DNA from: Tepidibacter aestuarii
Lineage (GTDB): Bacteria; Bacillota; Clostridia; Peptostreptococcales; Peptostreptococcaceae
Length of the DNA stretch: 64,000 bases
Assembly: GCF_934924865.1 (NCBI RefSeq)
Contig: NZ_OW235315.1
Coordinates: 1,798,001 to 1,862,000, forward strand
Direction of reading: 5' to 3'
The position numbers and the translations under genes are program-made. The notes beneath the pieces are model-generated. The model did not search any database. It saw only the letters and a program-made list of their open reading frames with translations, and was not told the DNA's origin. This document shows, in pieces, positions 63,669-64,000 of the stretch; the first letter of the stretch is position 1, and the number at the start of each line of letters is the position of its first letter.

Positions 63669-64000
63669 TTATTTATTCATAAACTCATTTTCTATAAATT
63701 TAGTATGGTGTTCATCTTTCATAAAAACCTCACTTGCCACTAATTTTTTCTGAAATTCTAAATTAGTTTCTACGCCTTCTATAATCAACTCATCTAATGC
63801 TCTTTTCATTCTATTTATACATTCTTCTCGATTGTTTGCCCAACATATAAGTTTTCCTATCATAGAATCATATAAAGGAGGTATAACATATCCACCATAT
63901 ACAAAACTATCAAATCTTACTCCAAGTCCTCCTGGAACATGAATAGACTCCATTTTACCTGGACAAGGTCTAAAATTATCAAAAGCATCTTCAGCGTTTA
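63669..64000 (-). CDS. accC: Biotin carboxylase, C-terminal part
   Basis: Only the last 110 codons are inside the window (starts mid-gene, NAEDAFDNF RPCPGKM in sense). Visible are the GLGVRFDS, PPLYDSMIGKLICWANNREE and EGVETNLEFQ motifs of the biotin-carboxylase C-terminal domain. It is the upstream gene of accC-accD-accA; the 36-base gap to accD indicates one transcript. Confidence 0.93.
   Translation of the reverse strand, partial: NAEDAFDNFRPCPGKMESIHVPGGLGVRFDSFVYGGYVIPPLYDSMIGKLICWANNREECINRMKRALDELIIEGVETNLEFQKKLVASEVFMKDEHHTKFIENEFMNK

Overview
The window is AT-rich (roughly 28-30% GC) chromosomal DNA of an anaerobic, spore-forming Firmicute. Evidence is SpoVS, a GerA/SpoVAF-type germination protein behind a forespore-type promoter, a housekeeping sigma/DnaG pair, lactate racemization and utilization genes, many TTG starts behind strong Shine-Dalgarno sites, and U-run hairpin terminators after most transcripts. 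Gene content and style suggest Clostridia, probably Peptostreptococcaceae; this is inference. No rRNA, tRNA, CRISPR array or intact prophage was seen.

Layout. 1-4.4 kb: lactate module with LarA (partial), lactate permease and a GntR/FCD regulator coupled to truA; two near-identical palindromes (core TGGTA-N-TACCA) sit at +1 of the larA and permease promoters. 4.5-7.3 kb: small genes, an MltG-like gene split by an A8-tract frameshift, a probable ncRNA and an MBL hydrolase whose ribosome site is buried in a perfect 21-bp inverted repeat. 7.4-14.7 kb: germination protein, purB with a PurBox-like site, an aminotransferase, an M19 dipeptidase, a tyrosine recombinase with a degraded active site, and uppP. 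14.9-20.8 kb: a NERD/UvrD-like protein with degraded motifs, a DUF2207 membrane protein, a cupin under an FNR/CRP-like palindrome, and a DUF1836 regulator. 20.8-32.3 kb: SulP transporter, ABC-F ATPase, tpx, the potABCD polyamine operon, a dicarboxylate/amino-acid symporter, an rRNA methyltransferase and larE.

32.4-39.6 kb is a purine-transport region: two NCS2 permeases, one behind a PurR-like paired operator and the other behind a guanine riboswitch, with two tandem XapX micro-genes and a decayed IS3-type transposase between or beside them, then an acetate transporter. 40-46 kb: zinc-ribbon coiled-coil protein, Nif3-like protein, trmK, sigA and dnaG. 46-52.3 kb: one tightly overlapping operon pabA-pabB-pabC-(nucleotidyltransferase)-folE-folP-folB-folK-aroF, joining p-aminobenzoate, pterin and DAHP synthesis.

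52.5-64 kb: a tandem pair of 60-aa proteins, a polysaccharide deacetylase, a HAD phosphatase, a phosphoesterase, an SLH-domain surface protein, a rhodanese, an atypical aminotransferase beside an aminotransferase pseudogene, two micro-genes, spoVS and accA-accD-accC (accC partial). The most interesting points are the shared lactate operators, the stacked control upstream of the riboswitch permease, the buried ribosome site, the two enzyme relics with lost catalytic residues, the unexplained nucleotidyltransferase inside the folate operon, and several very long perfect palindromes.
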